64,000 nucleotides of DNA from Wocania arenilitoris (GCF_021728535.1 NZ_JAKKDU010000003.1:221045-285044); one strand, 5' to 3'. Counted from the stretch's first letter, positions 18,327 to 28,443 are shown. Numbers and translations: made by a program. Notes: a model not told the origin generated them from the sequence alone.

Positions 18327-20051
18327 ATGGCGTCTCATTACGAAGCACCTATTAGAAGACCTTTAGTTACAGGCGAAAAATCATACCACGATGTTACTGT
18401 GGATGTAGCAAAACCTGTAGAAGGAAAAGCAAATAAGCACTGGTGGATAGTTTTTAGTATTGCACTTGCTGCTTTTCTTTGGGGAATTGGATGTATCATT
18501 TATACCATATCAACAGGTATCGGAACTTGGGGTTTAAATAAAACCGTAGGTTGGGCTTGGGATATTACAAACTTCGTTTGGTGGGTTGGTATTGGTCATG
18601 CAGGAACACTTATTTCTGCGGTACTTTTATTATTCCGTCAAAAATGGAGAATGGCTATTAACCGTTCTGCAGAGGCAATGACCATTTTCTCGGTTGTTCA
18701 AGCAGGTTTATTCCCAATTATTCATATGGGAAGACCATGGTTAGGTTATTGGGTATTACCTATTCCAAATCAATTTGGGTCGCTTTGGGTAAACTTTAAT
18801 TCGCCATTACTTTGGGATGTATTTGCAATTTCTACATATCTATCGGTATCATTAGTATTCTGGTGGACAGGTTTATTACCAGATTTTGCGATGATTCGTG
18901 ATAGAGCAGTAAAACCTTTCCAAAAGAAAATATATGCTTTATTAAGTTTCGGATGGTCTGGTCGAGCAAAAGATTGGCAACGTTTTGAGGAAGTATCTTT
19001 AGTGCTTGCAGGTTTAGCAACACCACTTGTGCTTTCTGTACATACTATTGTATCGTTTGACTTCGCAACATCTGTTATTCCTGGTTGGCATACTACCATA
19101 TTCCCGCCATACTTTGTTGCTGGAGCGGTATTCTCAGGATTTGCCATGGTAAACACACTTCTTATTATCATGAGAAAGGTGTGTAACCTTGAAGACTATA
19201 TTACAGTACAGCACATCGAATTAATGAACATTGTAATCATGATTACAGGTTCTATAGTTGGTGTAGCCTATATTACAGAATTATTTATAGCTTGGTATTC
19301 TGGTGTAGAATACGAACAATACGCGTTCTTAAATAGAGCAACAGGTCCTTACTGGTGGGCATATTGGGCGATGATGACTTGTAACGTATTCTCTCCGCAA
19401 TTTATGTGGTTCAAGAAATTAAGAACAAGTATTATGTTCTCATTCTTAATTTCAATAGTAGTAAATATTGGAATGTGGTTTGAGCGTTTTGTAATTATTG
19501 TAACGTCATTACACCGTGATTACTTACCATCATCATGGACGATGTTTTCGCCTACTTTTGTAGATATTGGAATTTTTATAGGAACTATTGGATTTTTCTT
19601 TGTACTATTCTTATTATACTCAAGAACATTCCCTGTAATAGCTCAGGCTGAAGTGAAAACGATTTTAAAATCATCTGGAGAACGTTATAAAAGATTAAGA
19701 GAGTCTGGAGAAAGTTTAGTTGGTGCTGGTATTGATGCTAGAACTTCAAGAGGAACAGTTTCTAAACCAGTTGAAACTTCTACAGAAGATAATTCAGAAA
19801 AAGTAAGTAGTTTACTAGGTAGCATCGGGACTTTTGATGCAGCAACTCAAACAGCTGATGATTTAAAGAAAATAAGTGGTGTTGGACCTAAAATGGAAGA
19901 CGTATTAAATAGCATTGGTATTTATACATTCCTCCAAGTTAGTAAAATGACAAAAAAAGAATACGACTTGTTAGACTCAATTACTGAATCTTTCCCAGGA
20001 AGAGCAGAACGTGATGATTGGGCAGGACAAGCTAAAAAATTAATAAATTAA
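18327..20051 (+). CDS. actC: Alternative complex III membrane subunit (NrfD-like) with C-terminal helix-hairpin-helix
   Basis: ActC is the NrfD-type integral membrane subunit that forms a quinol site. Nine or more hydrophobic segments cover residues about 35-440 (WWIVFSIALAAFLWGIGCI, WWVGIGHAGTLISAVLLLF, HMGRPWLGYWVLPIPNQ and others). After a polar linker (about 460-510) comes an unusual soluble tail of ~60 residues with a helix-hairpin-helix motif (DDLKKISGVGPKMEDVLNSI) and FPGRAERDDWAGQAKKL. The same tail type is found on some NADH dehydrogenase NuoE-like proteins. It is in operon; actD starts 9 bp after the stop. Confidence 0.93.
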   Translation: MASHYEAPIRRPLVTGEKSYHDVTVDVAKPVEGKANKHWWIVFSIALAAFLWGIGCIIYTISTGIGTWGLNKTVGWAWDITNFVWWVGIGHAGTLISAVLLLFRQKWRMAINRSAEAMTIFSVVQAGLFPIIHMGRPWLGYWVLPIPNQFGSLWVNFNSPLLWDVFAISTYLSVSLVFWWTGLLPDFAMIRDRAVKPFQKKIYALLSFGWSGRAKDWQRFEEVSLVLAGLATPLVLSVHTIVSFDFATSVIPGWHTTIFPPYFVAGAVFSGFAMVNTLLIIMRKVCNLEDYITVQHIELMNIVIMITGSIVGVAYITELFIAWYSGVEYEQYAFLNRATGPYWWAYWAMMTCNVFSPQFMWFKKLRTSIMFSFLISIVVNIGMWFERFVIIVTSLHRDYLPSSWTMFSPTFVDIGIFIGTIGFFFVLFLLYSRTFPVIAQAEVKTILKSSGERYKRLRESGESLVGAGIDARTSRGTVSKPVETSTEDNSEKVSSLLGSIGTFDAATQTADDLKKISGVGPKMEDVLNSIGIYTFLQVSKMTKKEYDLLDSITESFPGRAERDDWAGQAKKLIN

Positions 20052-20060
20052 ATATAGTCA

Positions 20061-20597
20061 ATGGAAGCTTCAAAAGTTATTCACGCTATTTATACTGATG
20101 ATGATGTATTAATGTCGGCTGTTAAAAAAGTTAAGGCAGAAAGACATCATATTGAAGAAATATATACACCGTTTCCGGTTCACGGATTAGATAAAGCTAT
20201 GGGATTAGCACCAACACGTATTGCCATTACAGCATTTATGTACGGTTTAGTTGGTTTAACTGTGGCAATCGTTATGATGAATTTTATAATGATTGAAGAT
20301 TGGCCTCAAAATATTGGAGGAAAACCAAGCTTTAGTTATTTAGAAAACATGCCAGCATTTGTTCCAATTATGTTTGAGCTAACAGTGTTTTTTGCAGCGC
20401 ATTTAATGGTTATCACGTTTTATTTACGTAGTAGAATGTGGCCATTTAAAAATGCCGAAAACCCTGATCCAAGAACAACTGATGATCATTTTTTAATGGA
20501 AATTGCAGTTCATGGTAACGAAAATGAACTACAAAGTTTATTAGCTGATACGGGAGCAGTTGAGATTAATATTATTGATAAAGAAGATGCACATTAA
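20061..20597 (+). CDS. actD: Alternative complex III subunit, DUF3341
   Basis: A 178-residue DUF3341 protein with an N-terminal soluble part (VIHAIYTDDDVLMSAVKKVK, IEEIYTPFPVHGLDKAMG) and two transmembrane helices (AITAFMYGLVGLTVAIVMMN and VPIMFELTVFFAAHLMVITF). ActD is a structural membrane subunit of alternative complex III with no cofactor. Its position between actC and actE is the standard order. Confidence 0.95.
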   Translation: MEASKVIHAIYTDDDVLMSAVKKVKAERHHIEEIYTPFPVHGLDKAMGLAPTRIAITAFMYGLVGLTVAIVMMNFIMIEDWPQNIGGKPSFSYLENMPAFVPIMFELTVFFAAHLMVITFYLRSRMWPFKNAENPDPRTTDDHFLMEIAVHGNENELQSLLADTGAVEINIIDKEDAH

Positions 20598-20659
20598 TAT
20601 GAAATGAACAGAATTTTTAATTTAAAAATTAAAAGTTTTGTGAATTACATCTGACAAAA

Positions 20660-21232
20660 ATGGAAAATATAAAAACACAGATGAAAGGCTTAATTAAAAT
20701 ATTAGTACTAGCAGTTGTACTTATAGCTGTATCATGTAAAAAGGATACCGCTCCAAACTATCAATTCATGCCAAACATGTACCAATCTGAAGGTTATGAA
20801 ACTTATGGTGAAGCGGCATTTCCTAATGGAATTGAGGCACAATTACCTGCCCAAGGATCTGTTGCAAGAGGTTATATTCCTTTCGATATTGAAAACACAA
20901 CCGAAGGCTACGAGTTAGCAAAAGCAACCCTAATGAGTCCTTTAGATTCAACACAAGTAAATTTAGAAAGAGGAAAAAAACTTTACGATATATACTGCGG
21001 AATTTGCCACGGAAACAAAGGAGACGGACAAGGTAAACTAGTTAAGCGCGAAAAAATACTTGGTATTCCAAGTTATGATGATGCAGGAAGAGCGATAACT
21101 GCAGGTAGCACTTATCATACTATTTATTATGGTAAAAACGCTATGGGTTCTTATGCAAACCAATTAAATGAAGAAGAGCGTTGGCAAGTCGTTTCATACG
21201 TATTGAAGTTAAAAGCAGATTTAGAAAAGTAA
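20660..21232 (+). CDS. actE: Alternative complex III monoheme cytochrome c lipoprotein
   Basis: A 190-residue lipoprotein (lipobox LIAVSC near residue 26) with one class I cytochrome c domain. The heme motif CGICH is at about 114-118 and the Met ligand region is probably NAMGSYANQLN; the domain ends WQVVSYVLKLK. It is the monoheme electron acceptor of alternative complex III. This operon therefore has two monoheme domains, this one and the domain fused to actA. It sits between actD and actF. Confidence 0.93.
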   Translation: MENIKTQMKGLIKILVLAVVLIAVSCKKDTAPNYQFMPNMYQSEGYETYGEAAFPNGIEAQLPAQGSVARGYIPFDIENTTEGYELAKATLMSPLDSTQVNLERGKKLYDIYCGICHGNKGDGQGKLVKREKILGIPSYDDAGRAITAGSTYHTIYYGKNAMGSYANQLNEEERWQVVSYVLKLKADLEK

Positions 21233-21252
21233 GAAGATAAGATTATATAGAT

Positions 21253-22623
21253 ATGTACACATTTTCAAATAGATTAAAAATATTTTCTATCATTCTAATG
21301 GTAATTGGAACTGTTGGTGTAGGAATTAGCTTTATGACATCTCATAAATCTTTTAAACAAGTTGAGCAGTTGCTTGCAGAAGAAGCACATCATGGTGGTG
21401 GTCATGGAGAAGAAGCTGAACATGCTGCTCCAAGTCATGGTGAACAAGCTACTAATAATTCTCATGGAGAAACTGCCCACGCTGAAGCAGGGGAACATCA
21501 TGTTGATAAACATAAAGAGCATGTAGAGCATGTTATGCATCAAATAGCAAACAGACCATGGTCTGCGTTATATGTAGCCGCATTTTTCTTTATGATGATT
21601 GCGTTAGGTGTTTTAGCTTTTTATGCCATTCAAATTGCATCGCAAGCAGGTTGGTCTCCCGTACTTTTTAGAGTTATGGAAGGAATTACAGCTTATTTAT
21701 TGCCTGGGGCACTAATTGTTTTAGGTATTGCTGTGGCTTCTGGTACTATTGGACATTATAATCTATTTATTTGGATGGATCCAGAAGTTGTAGAGCATGA
21801 TAAACTCATTAAAGGGAAGTCAGGGTTTTTAAATTTGCCTTGGTTTGTAATTCGTGGCTTAATATTTATTGCAGGCTGGAGTATATACCGTCATTTTTCA
21901 CGTAAATTCTCGATAGCTCAAGATACAGCAGATGATAACAGAAACTTTAAAAAATCTTTTCGTATTGCTGCAGGATTCTTAGTGTTTTTTATTTACACAG
22001 AGTCTATGATGTCTTGGGATTGGATTATGAGTGTAGACCCACACTGGTTTTCAACATTATTCGGTTGGTATGTATTTGCATCAATGTTTGTTAGTGGTAT
22101 TACCGTAATTGCATTAATTACCATATACTTAAAATCTAAAGGACAATTAGAGTTTGTAAACGAAAACCACTTGCATGATGTCGCTAAGTACATGTTTGCC
22201 TTTAGTATTTTCTGGACGTATTTATGGTTCTCACAATTCATGTTAATTTGGTATTCAAATATTCCAGAAGAGGTAACCTATTTTGTGTCTCGTTTTAATG
22301 ATTACAAATTGCCATTCTTAGGTATGGTTGTATTAAACTTTGTTTTCCCAATTTTAATGTTAATGAATGCCGATTATAAACGTATTCCTTGGTTTGTTGT
22401 AATGACAGGTTTAGTTATATTATTTGGACATTACATCGATATTTTTAATATGATTATGCCAGCAACAGTTGGTGACAGATGGTTTATAGGTATTCCAGAA
22501 ATAAGCTCAATATTACTATTTGCAGGCTTGTTTATATTTGTAGTATTTACCGCTTTAACAAAAGCACCATTACTAGTAAAAAGATACCCTTTCAGAAAAG
22601 AAAGTGAAGAATTTCATTATTAA
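21253..22623 (+). CDS. actF: Alternative complex III quinone-binding membrane subunit ActF
   Basis: A 456-residue integral membrane protein related to ActC/NrfD. An N-terminal helix is followed by a His/Glu/Ala-rich loop (about 35-85, many HG and EAEH repeats) and then about nine further transmembrane helices (FFMMIALGVLAFYAIQIA, LLPGALIVLGIAVASGTIGHY and others). It forms the second quinol-binding core of alternative complex III. The His-rich loop is a low-complexity insertion that could bind metal, though this is not shown for the family. It is followed by coxB after 30 bp, so complex III and the oxidase are probably co-transcribed. Confidence 0.94.
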   Translation: MYTFSNRLKIFSIILMVIGTVGVGISFMTSHKSFKQVEQLLAEEAHHGGGHGEEAEHAAPSHGEQATNNSHGETAHAEAGEHHVDKHKEHVEHVMHQIANRPWSALYVAAFFFMMIALGVLAFYAIQIASQAGWSPVLFRVMEGITAYLLPGALIVLGIAVASGTIGHYNLFIWMDPEVVEHDKLIKGKSGFLNLPWFVIRGLIFIAGWSIYRHFSRKFSIAQDTADDNRNFKKSFRIAAGFLVFFIYTESMMSWDWIMSVDPHWFSTLFGWYVFASMFVSGITVIALITIYLKSKGQLEFVNENHLHDVAKYMFAFSIFWTYLWFSQFMLIWYSNIPEEVTYFVSRFNDYKLPFLGMVVLNFVFPILMLMNADYKRIPWFVVMTGLVILFGHYIDIFNMIMPATVGDRWFIGIPEISSILLFAGLFIFVVFTALTKAPLLVKRYPFRKESEEFHY

Positions 22624-22653
22624 TTAAAATATAAATAAAGACGAACGATACCA

Positions 22654-23724
22654 ATGACTGCTTTATTAACAATTATAGTTTTAGTATTTATTTTAGTTGC
22701 CATTTGGCAAATGGTAAAGATTTTCGATTTAGCACAAGCTAAAAACGATAGTATATCTGGAGTTGCCACAGATAAAGACAATACCATTAATGGTTATTTA
22801 ATGATGGGCTTTTTAGCTTTCATTTATGTTATTACCATTGTATGTTTTGTAAAATGGGGCGATTTACCATTAATGTCAAACTCAGCTTCAGAGCACGGAC
22901 CAACTATAGATAATTTAATGATTATCTCCATGGTAATCATATTTATTGTTCAAACAATCACTCAGTTTTTATTACACTATTTCGCTTTTAAATATAAAGG
23001 GGAAAAAGGCAAAAAAGCCCTGTTCTTTGCAGATAATAATAAGTTAGAATTTATTTGGACTATTATTCCTGTAATTGTTCTAGCAGGGTTAATTATTTAC
23101 GGGTTAACCACTTGGATTAACATAACGGGGGTTGAAGAAGATGAAGACACCTTAGTTGTAGAACTATATGCACAACAGTTTAACTGGAAAGCGCGATATG
23201 CTGGAAACGATAATACTTTAGGCAAAGCTAATGTGCGTTTAATTGATATTGACCGTGCTAACATTTTAGGTTTGGATGAAGCTGATCCTAATGCGCAAGA
23301 CGATATTATTACAACAGAATTACATTTACCTGTTGGTAAGCCTGTATTATTTAAAATGCGCTCTCAAGATGTTTTACACTCGGCTTATATGCCACACTTT
23401 AGAGCACAAATGAACTGTGTTCCAGGTATGATTACTCAGTTTGGCTTTACACCAACAGTAACCACAGCTGATATGAGGCAAACACCACAAATGATTGAGA
23501 AAGTAAAAAATATAAATGACATTAGAGTTGAAAATAGTAAACCTCTTTTAGCAAAAGGAGAAGAACCTTTAGAACCTTATGAGTTTGATTACTTACTATT
23601 GTGTAATAAGATTTGTGGAAAATCGCACTATAACATGCAAATGAAAATTGTAGTAGAAACACAGGATGAATTTGATGCTTGGTTAAGCGAGCAAAAAGAA
23701 TTTAAAAACTCTCTAGTTAACTAA
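22654..23724 (+). CDS. coxB: Cytochrome c oxidase subunit II
   Basis: A 356-residue subunit II. Two or three N-terminal helices anchor a cupredoxin domain with a complete CuA site: an upstream His in DVLHSAYMPH and the CNKICGKSHYNM block giving Cys, Cys, His and Met. No heme-c extension is present, so this is an aa3-type rather than caa3-type subunit. The Asp/Glu-rich insertion (about 205-225) is a lineage feature. It receives electrons from cytochromes of the upstream act complex and passes them to CoxA. It is in operon with actF and coxA. Confidence 0.96.
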   Translation: MTALLTIIVLVFILVAIWQMVKIFDLAQAKNDSISGVATDKDNTINGYLMMGFLAFIYVITIVCFVKWGDLPLMSNSASEHGPTIDNLMIISMVIIFIVQTITQFLLHYFAFKYKGEKGKKALFFADNNKLEFIWTIIPVIVLAGLIIYGLTTWINITGVEEDEDTLVVELYAQQFNWKARYAGNDNTLGKANVRLIDIDRANILGLDEADPNAQDDIITTELHLPVGKPVLFKMRSQDVLHSAYMPHFRAQMNCVPGMITQFGFTPTVTTADMRQTPQMIEKVKNINDIRVENSKPLLAKGEEPLEPYEFDYLLLCNKICGKSHYNMQMKIVVETQDEFDAWLSEQKEFKNSLVN

Positions 23725-23751
23725 TTATAAAGATAAATACGATATAAGATT

Positions 23752-25545
23752 ATGTCAGCACACGCAGATAACCACGCACACGACGACAACCACGGGCATC
23801 ATCATAAAGAAACTTTTGTAACTAAGTATATATTTAGTCAAGATCATAAAATGATTGCAAAGCAGTATCTAATTACAGGTACTATTATGGGGGTTATAGG
23901 GGTCTTAATGTCTATGATGTTTCGTATGCAAATCGCATGGCCAGAAGAACCAAACGTATTGTTTGAAGCTTTACTTGGTAAATGGGCTCCAGATGGTGTT
24001 ATGGACGCCGATATTTATTTGGCACTTGTAACTATACATGGTACTATAATGGTGTTCTTTGTATTAACTGCGGGGTTGAGTGGTACGTTTAGTAACCTGT
24101 TAATTCCTCTGCAAATTGGAGCACGAGATATGGCATCAGGATTTTTAAATATGGTGTCGTATTGGTTATTCTTTTTATCAAGTGTAATCATGGTAATATC
24201 CTTATTCGTTGAGGCTGGTCCAGCATCTGCTGGATGGACTATCTATCCACCATTAAGTGCTTTACCAATGGCTCAAGCTGGTTCAGGGATGGGTATGACA
24301 CTTTGGTTAGTGTCTATGGCTATATTCATTGCTTCATCATTACTAGGATCACTTAATTATATAGTTACTGTTATTAATCTACGTACTAAAGGCATGTCGA
24401 TGACAAGATTACCTTTAACAATTTGGGCGTTTTTTATAACTGCTATAATTGGTGTAGTATCATTCCCTGTATTATTATCTGCTGCTTTGTTATTAATAAT
24501 GGATAGAAGCTTTGGTACCTCATTCTTCTTATCAGATATATTTATTCAAGGAGAAGTGTTACATTATCAAGGAGGTTCGCCAGTACTGTTTGAACACCTG
24601 TTTTGGTTCTTAGGGCATCCAGAAGTATATATTGTAATATTACCTGCCATGGGACTTGTGTCCGAAATTATGGCATCAAATTCACGTAAACCCATATTTG
24701 GTTACCGCGCAATGATTGCTTCTATTTTAGCTATTGCTTTCCTTTCAACTATAGTTTGGGGTCACCATATGTTTGTCTCAGGGATGAATCCATTTTTGGG
24801 ATCGGTATTTACATTTACAACGCTTTTAATTGCCATACCTTCTGCGGTAAAAGCTTTTAACTGGATTACGACCCTTTGGAAGGGTAATTTACAAATGAAT
24901 CCAGCCATGTTATTCTCCATTGGTTTTGTGTCTACATTCATCACTGGTGGTTTAACAGGAATTATTTTAGGAGATTCTGCTTTAGATATTAATGTGCATG
25001 ATACTTACTTTGTAGTAGCGCACTTTCATTTAGTAATGGGTATATCAGCGCTGTACGGAATGTTTGCAGGAATATATCATTGGTATCCAAAAATGTTTGG
25101 ACGCATGTTAAACAAAAACTTAGGTTATATCCATTTTTGGATAACAGCAATTTGTGCTTATGGTGTATTCTTCCCAATGCATTTTATTGGTATGGCAGGA
25201 TTACCACGTCGTTATTATACAAATAGTAACTTCCCTTTATTTGATGATTTAGCAAATGTAAATGTAATTATTACCATTTTTGCTTTAATAGGAGGTATCG
25301 TTCAAATTGTATATTTATATAACTTCTTTGGAAGTATGTTTTTTGGAAAGAAAACTATTCAAAATCCATGGCGTTCTACAACTTTAGAATGGACGGCACC
25401 TATTAAACACATCCACGGAAACTGGGAAGGAGAAATTCCTCATGTACATCGTTGGGCTTACGACTATAGCAAACCTGGACATGATGACGACTTTGTGCCA
25501 CAAAATGTTCCGTTAAAAGATGGAGAAGAAGAACTTCAGCATTAA
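23752..25545 (+). CDS. coxA: Cytochrome c oxidase subunit I
   Basis: A 597-residue heme-copper oxidase catalytic subunit. Visible active-site motifs are FLGHPEVYIVILP (CuB His cross-linked to Tyr), VWGHHMFVSG (two CuB His), HDTYFVVAHFHLVMG (heme a and a3 His) and the low-spin heme His in VTIHGTIMVFF. The N-terminus is His-rich (HADNHAHDDNHGHHHK). The Glu of the D channel family (AGSGMGMTLW region) could not be assigned. Subunit III is not in the window after coxA, so it must lie elsewhere. This ends the act-cox operon; no clear terminator hairpin follows. Confidence 0.97.
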   Translation: MSAHADNHAHDDNHGHHHKETFVTKYIFSQDHKMIAKQYLITGTIMGVIGVLMSMMFRMQIAWPEEPNVLFEALLGKWAPDGVMDADIYLALVTIHGTIMVFFVLTAGLSGTFSNLLIPLQIGARDMASGFLNMVSYWLFFLSSVIMVISLFVEAGPASAGWTIYPPLSALPMAQAGSGMGMTLWLVSMAIFIASSLLGSLNYIVTVINLRTKGMSMTRLPLTIWAFFITAIIGVVSFPVLLSAALLLIMDRSFGTSFFLSDIFIQGEVLHYQGGSPVLFEHLFWFLGHPEVYIVILPAMGLVSEIMASNSRKPIFGYRAMIASILAIAFLSTIVWGHHMFVSGMNPFLGSVFTFTTLLIAIPSAVKAFNWITTLWKGNLQMNPAMLFSIGFVSTFITGGLTGIILGDSALDINVHDTYFVVAHFHLVMGISALYGMFAGIYHWYPKMFGRMLNKNLGYIHFWITAICAYGVFFPMHFIGMAGLPRRYYTNSNFPLFDDLANVNVIITIFALIGGIVQIVYLYNFFGSMFFGKKTIQNPWRSTTLEWTAPIKHIHGNWEGEIPHVHRWAYDYSKPGHDDDFVPQNVPLKDGEEELQH

Positions 25546-25680
25546 ATAAATTTCGTTTTAGTTTAAAATTGCTTTTTGAAATTAATTTTTTAAACATCAA
25601 TTCAATATTTTGTTAGTTTTGATATGGGTTAAAGTCTTCTGTTATTTTAGTAAAAAAAACGCTTAACTTCTTGTTACTGT

Positions 25681-25956
25681 TTTGATTGCGCCCAGAGCTT
25701 AGTGTGTCTACCTCATCTTGGACTTGCAACAAAAATCGAAGAATTAGTAATCATAATTATAGATAATGCTGCATTCCACAGCTTATCAAAATACACATTA
25801 CCAGGCAATATTAAGCTCATTAGAATACCACCATATTCTCCCTAATTGAATCCAAGTGAAAAAATATGGCTTTACATCAAACAACACTACAAAAACAATG
25901 TGTTCGAAACCCTTGATAACGTAAAACAATGGCTATATGATTTTGTCAATAAATAA
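25681..25956 (+). pseudogene. IS630-family transposase remnant (C-terminal part)
   Basis: Frame-1 translation gives IIIIDNAAFHS, then IPPYSP-stop-LNPSEKIW, then LYDFVNK and a normal stop at 25954. That is the second Asp and final Glu region of an IS630-type DDE transposase. A single TAA at 25843-25845 stands where the family has Gln (CAA in one mutation). The first half of the gene is missing, so the element is dead. The rest of the 25546-26171 gap holds nothing recognisable. Confidence 0.8.
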
Positions 25957-26171
25957 CTTAAACAATGAAATCATAAAATGGATTACTTATAATCAAAAAT
26001 TATGTAAACCCTTTTAGATCATTTTAATGTGTAATTGGTATTATAAACAGCAATATTAATTTTTAAGGGTTGCGATGAGACTTCAAATTGTAACAAGTTG
26101 AATACTTCATCTTTTTGCCATAAACAAGGTGTGTTTAGATAGCCTTTGTATCTTTTTTAGAGTGTGTTAAT

Positions 26172-27071
26172 TTAGGATGTACGGTAATCTTCCAATTTCC
26201 TAGGGCCTTCTAACAGTACCTTGACGATTTGAAGTGTGCCATTATCCTTTGTAGCAATTTGCCATTTTATTAATGATATTTTACCATTTTCAATCTCAAT
26301 TCCAGTAATGCTTCGCGGATGCACACAACTTCCATCGTTAAAAAAGGCAATATCTCTAGGTTCGGGAAAACGAGGCCTATGGGTATGCCCAGCAATAGTT
26401 AATAAATTATTATTTTCTGCAATCCATTTTTTGGTTCTGCGCTCTACTTTTATAAGCTCTTTATAATTTTTTGCTGGACTTGTTGGGTCTGCAATTCCCA
26501 TTACATTTAATGGTTTCCATAGGATTCGCACCATAAAACGGCTCCATTTCCAGAAGAGATAATTCCACCAATCGGCTTGATGTCCGTGGGTTAAAAACAA
26601 CTCTTGCTCTGTTGAGCAGTGTTTTAAAACAATACCTTCATGATAGGTAATATCTCCAAAAAGCTCAACATCTTCTCCTACTTTGGGGTCGAAGTATGTA
26701 GATAAGTGCTTTTTTACATAATTAGGGTCGCGATATACCATATCATGATTCCCCCAAATCATATGCAAGCGATTATCTTTATGAAACAATTTCATGAGCA
26801 TAAATACATTTTTATGTGCATTCAAAATAGAGTCAAAAGAAAGATTTTCCCATAGCTCATCACCATCTCCCAGTTCGCAATACTGAAAACCTTCAGCGTA
26901 ATAATGTTTTAAAGCATGAAAATAGATGTTACGGTTATTAGCAAAATCGTCTGCAAAGCTATTATCTCCTCTATGGCAATCGCTAAAAAGAATAAACTTG
27001 CTTTCATCATCAAAATCAATGATTTTAGCATTTTTGTAAGCTTTATCTAATCTTTTTTTAGCTGAAAACAT
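26172..27071 (-). CDS. Metallophosphoesterase
   Basis: A calcineurin-like phosphoesterase of about 299 residues. I choose ATG at 27071 (MFSAKKRLDKAY) over an upstream TTG. Metal-binding motifs are in order: SDCHRGD, CELGDGDELWE, WGNHDM, LTHGHQADWW and AGHTHRPRFP. The GDGDE block replaces the GDxxD pattern but keeps its acidic residues. There is no signal peptide, so it is cytoplasmic. The family includes UDP-diacylglucosamine hydrolases and nucleotide phosphodiesterases; the substrate cannot be chosen from sequence. It is a single gene between the IS630 remnant and an acyl-CoA dehydrogenase. Confidence 0.88.
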   Translation of the reverse strand: MFSAKKRLDKAYKNAKIIDFDDESKFILFSDCHRGDNSFADDFANNRNIYFHALKHYYAEGFQYCELGDGDELWENLSFDSILNAHKNVFMLMKLFHKDNRLHMIWGNHDMVYRDPNYVKKHLSTYFDPKVGEDVELFGDITYHEGIVLKHCSTEQELFLTHGHQADWWNYLFWKWSRFMVRILWKPLNVMGIADPTSPAKNYKELIKVERRTKKWIAENNNLLTIAGHTHRPRFPEPRDIAFFNDGSCVHPRSITGIEIENGKISLIKWQIATKDNGTLQIVKVLLEGPRKLEDYRTS

Positions 27072-27264
27072 AAGAGTAAATGTAAACAAAAAAGTGCTTT
27101 AAATAGCAATGCTTTGTGTTTAGCTAATTTTTAAGTTTATCAACAGCATACCTACTCGACTATTCTTATCATTATGAATATCCAATTCAACTCTCTAATT
27201 TTTATCTTATCTGTATACTAGACTTACAATAAAAATAAGCATTTTTTTGTAATGTAAATATGGA

Positions 27265-28443
27265 CTATTTAAAAGCATTCAACCCAGTCACATCCAATCC
27301 AGTAATTAATAAATGGATATCGTGTGTGCCTTCGTAAGTAATCACACTTTCTAAATTCATAGAATGTCGCATTATGGAGTATTCGCCAGTAATACCCATG
27401 CCTCCTAACATTTGTCTTGCTTCTCTAGCAATATTTATTGCCATATTCACATTGTTTCGTTTAGCCATAGATATTTGTGCAGAGGTAGCTGTACCTGCTT
27501 CTCGCATTACACCAAGTCTCCATGCTAAAAGTTGTGCTTTAGTAATTTCTGTAATCATTTCAGCCAACTTTTTTTGTTGCAATTGAAACTGGCCAATAGG
27601 TTTGCCAAATTGAATACGTTCTTTGCAATATCTTAATGCTGTGTCATAACAATCCATAGCAGCACCAATAGCGCCCCAAGCAATACCATAACGCGCAGAA
27701 TCTAAACAACCAAGCGGAGCACCTAAACCAGATTTGTTAGGTAATAAATTTTCTTTTGGCACTTTAACATTATCAAAAATGAGTTCGCCTGTAGCACTTG
27801 CTCTAAGCGACCATTTATTATGTGTTTCTGGTGTGGTAAACCCTTCCATACCGCGCTCAACAATAAGCCCATAAATTCTGCCTTCTTCATTTTTAGCCCA
27901 AACTACTGCTACTTGAGCAAAAGGCGCATTACTAATCCACATTTTGGCACCGTTTAAAAGGTAATGGTCTCCCATGTCTTTAAAGTTGGTTGTCATACCT
28001 CCTGGGTTACTACCATGGTCTGGTTCTGTTAACCCGAAACATCCAATCCATTCTCCACTTGCAAGTTTTGGCAAGTATTTTTGGCGTTGCTCTTCATTGC
28101 CATATTTCCAGATAGGATACATAACTAAAGATGATTGCACTGAAGCTGTAGAACGCACACCAGAATCACCTCGTTCTATTTCTTGCATAATTAAACCATA
28201 AGAGATTTGATCTAACCCAGCACCACCATATTCAACAGGTATATATGGGCCAAAAGCACCAATCTCTGCAAGTCCGTTAACTATTTGATTAGGAAATTCT
28301 GCTTTTTGGGCATATTCTTCAATTATAGGAGAAACATCTCTCTTTACCCATTCGCGAGCAGCATCGCGTACTAATTTATGCTCCTCTGTTAAAAGTTCAT
28401 CTAAATTATAATAATCTGGAGCTTCAAATAAATCTGGTTTCAT
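27265..28443 (-). CDS. gcdH: Acyl-CoA dehydrogenase, glutaryl-CoA dehydrogenase type
   Basis: A 392-residue FAD acyl-CoA dehydrogenase. Family motifs are CFGLTEPDHGSNPGGM (FAD/substrate loop), MWISNAPFAQVAVVWAK, RIQFGKPIGQFQLQQKKLA, QMLGGMGITGEYSIMRH and VITYEGTHDIHLLI. The Glu in YEGTHDIH is the catalytic base position of glutaryl-CoA dehydrogenases, which oxidise and decarboxylate glutaryl-CoA to crotonyl-CoA in lysine/tryptophan breakdown. It is monocistronic and divergent from cluster B; the 211 bp gap contains the cluster B operator. Another short-chain acyl-CoA specificity is possible. Confidence 0.88.
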   Translation of the reverse strand: MKPDLFEAPDYYNLDELLTEEHKLVRDAAREWVKRDVSPIIEEYAQKAEFPNQIVNGLAEIGAFGPYIPVEYGGAGLDQISYGLIMQEIERGDSGVRSTASVQSSLVMYPIWKYGNEEQRQKYLPKLASGEWIGCFGLTEPDHGSNPGGMTTNFKDMGDHYLLNGAKMWISNAPFAQVAVVWAKNEEGRIYGLIVERGMEGFTTPETHNKWSLRASATGELIFDNVKVPKENLLPNKSGLGAPLGCLDSARYGIAWGAIGAAMDCYDTALRYCKERIQFGKPIGQFQLQQKKLAEMITEITKAQLLAWRLGVMREAGTATSAQISMAKRNNVNMAINIAREARQMLGGMGITGEYSIMRHSMNLESVITYEGTHDIHLLITGLDVTGLNAFK

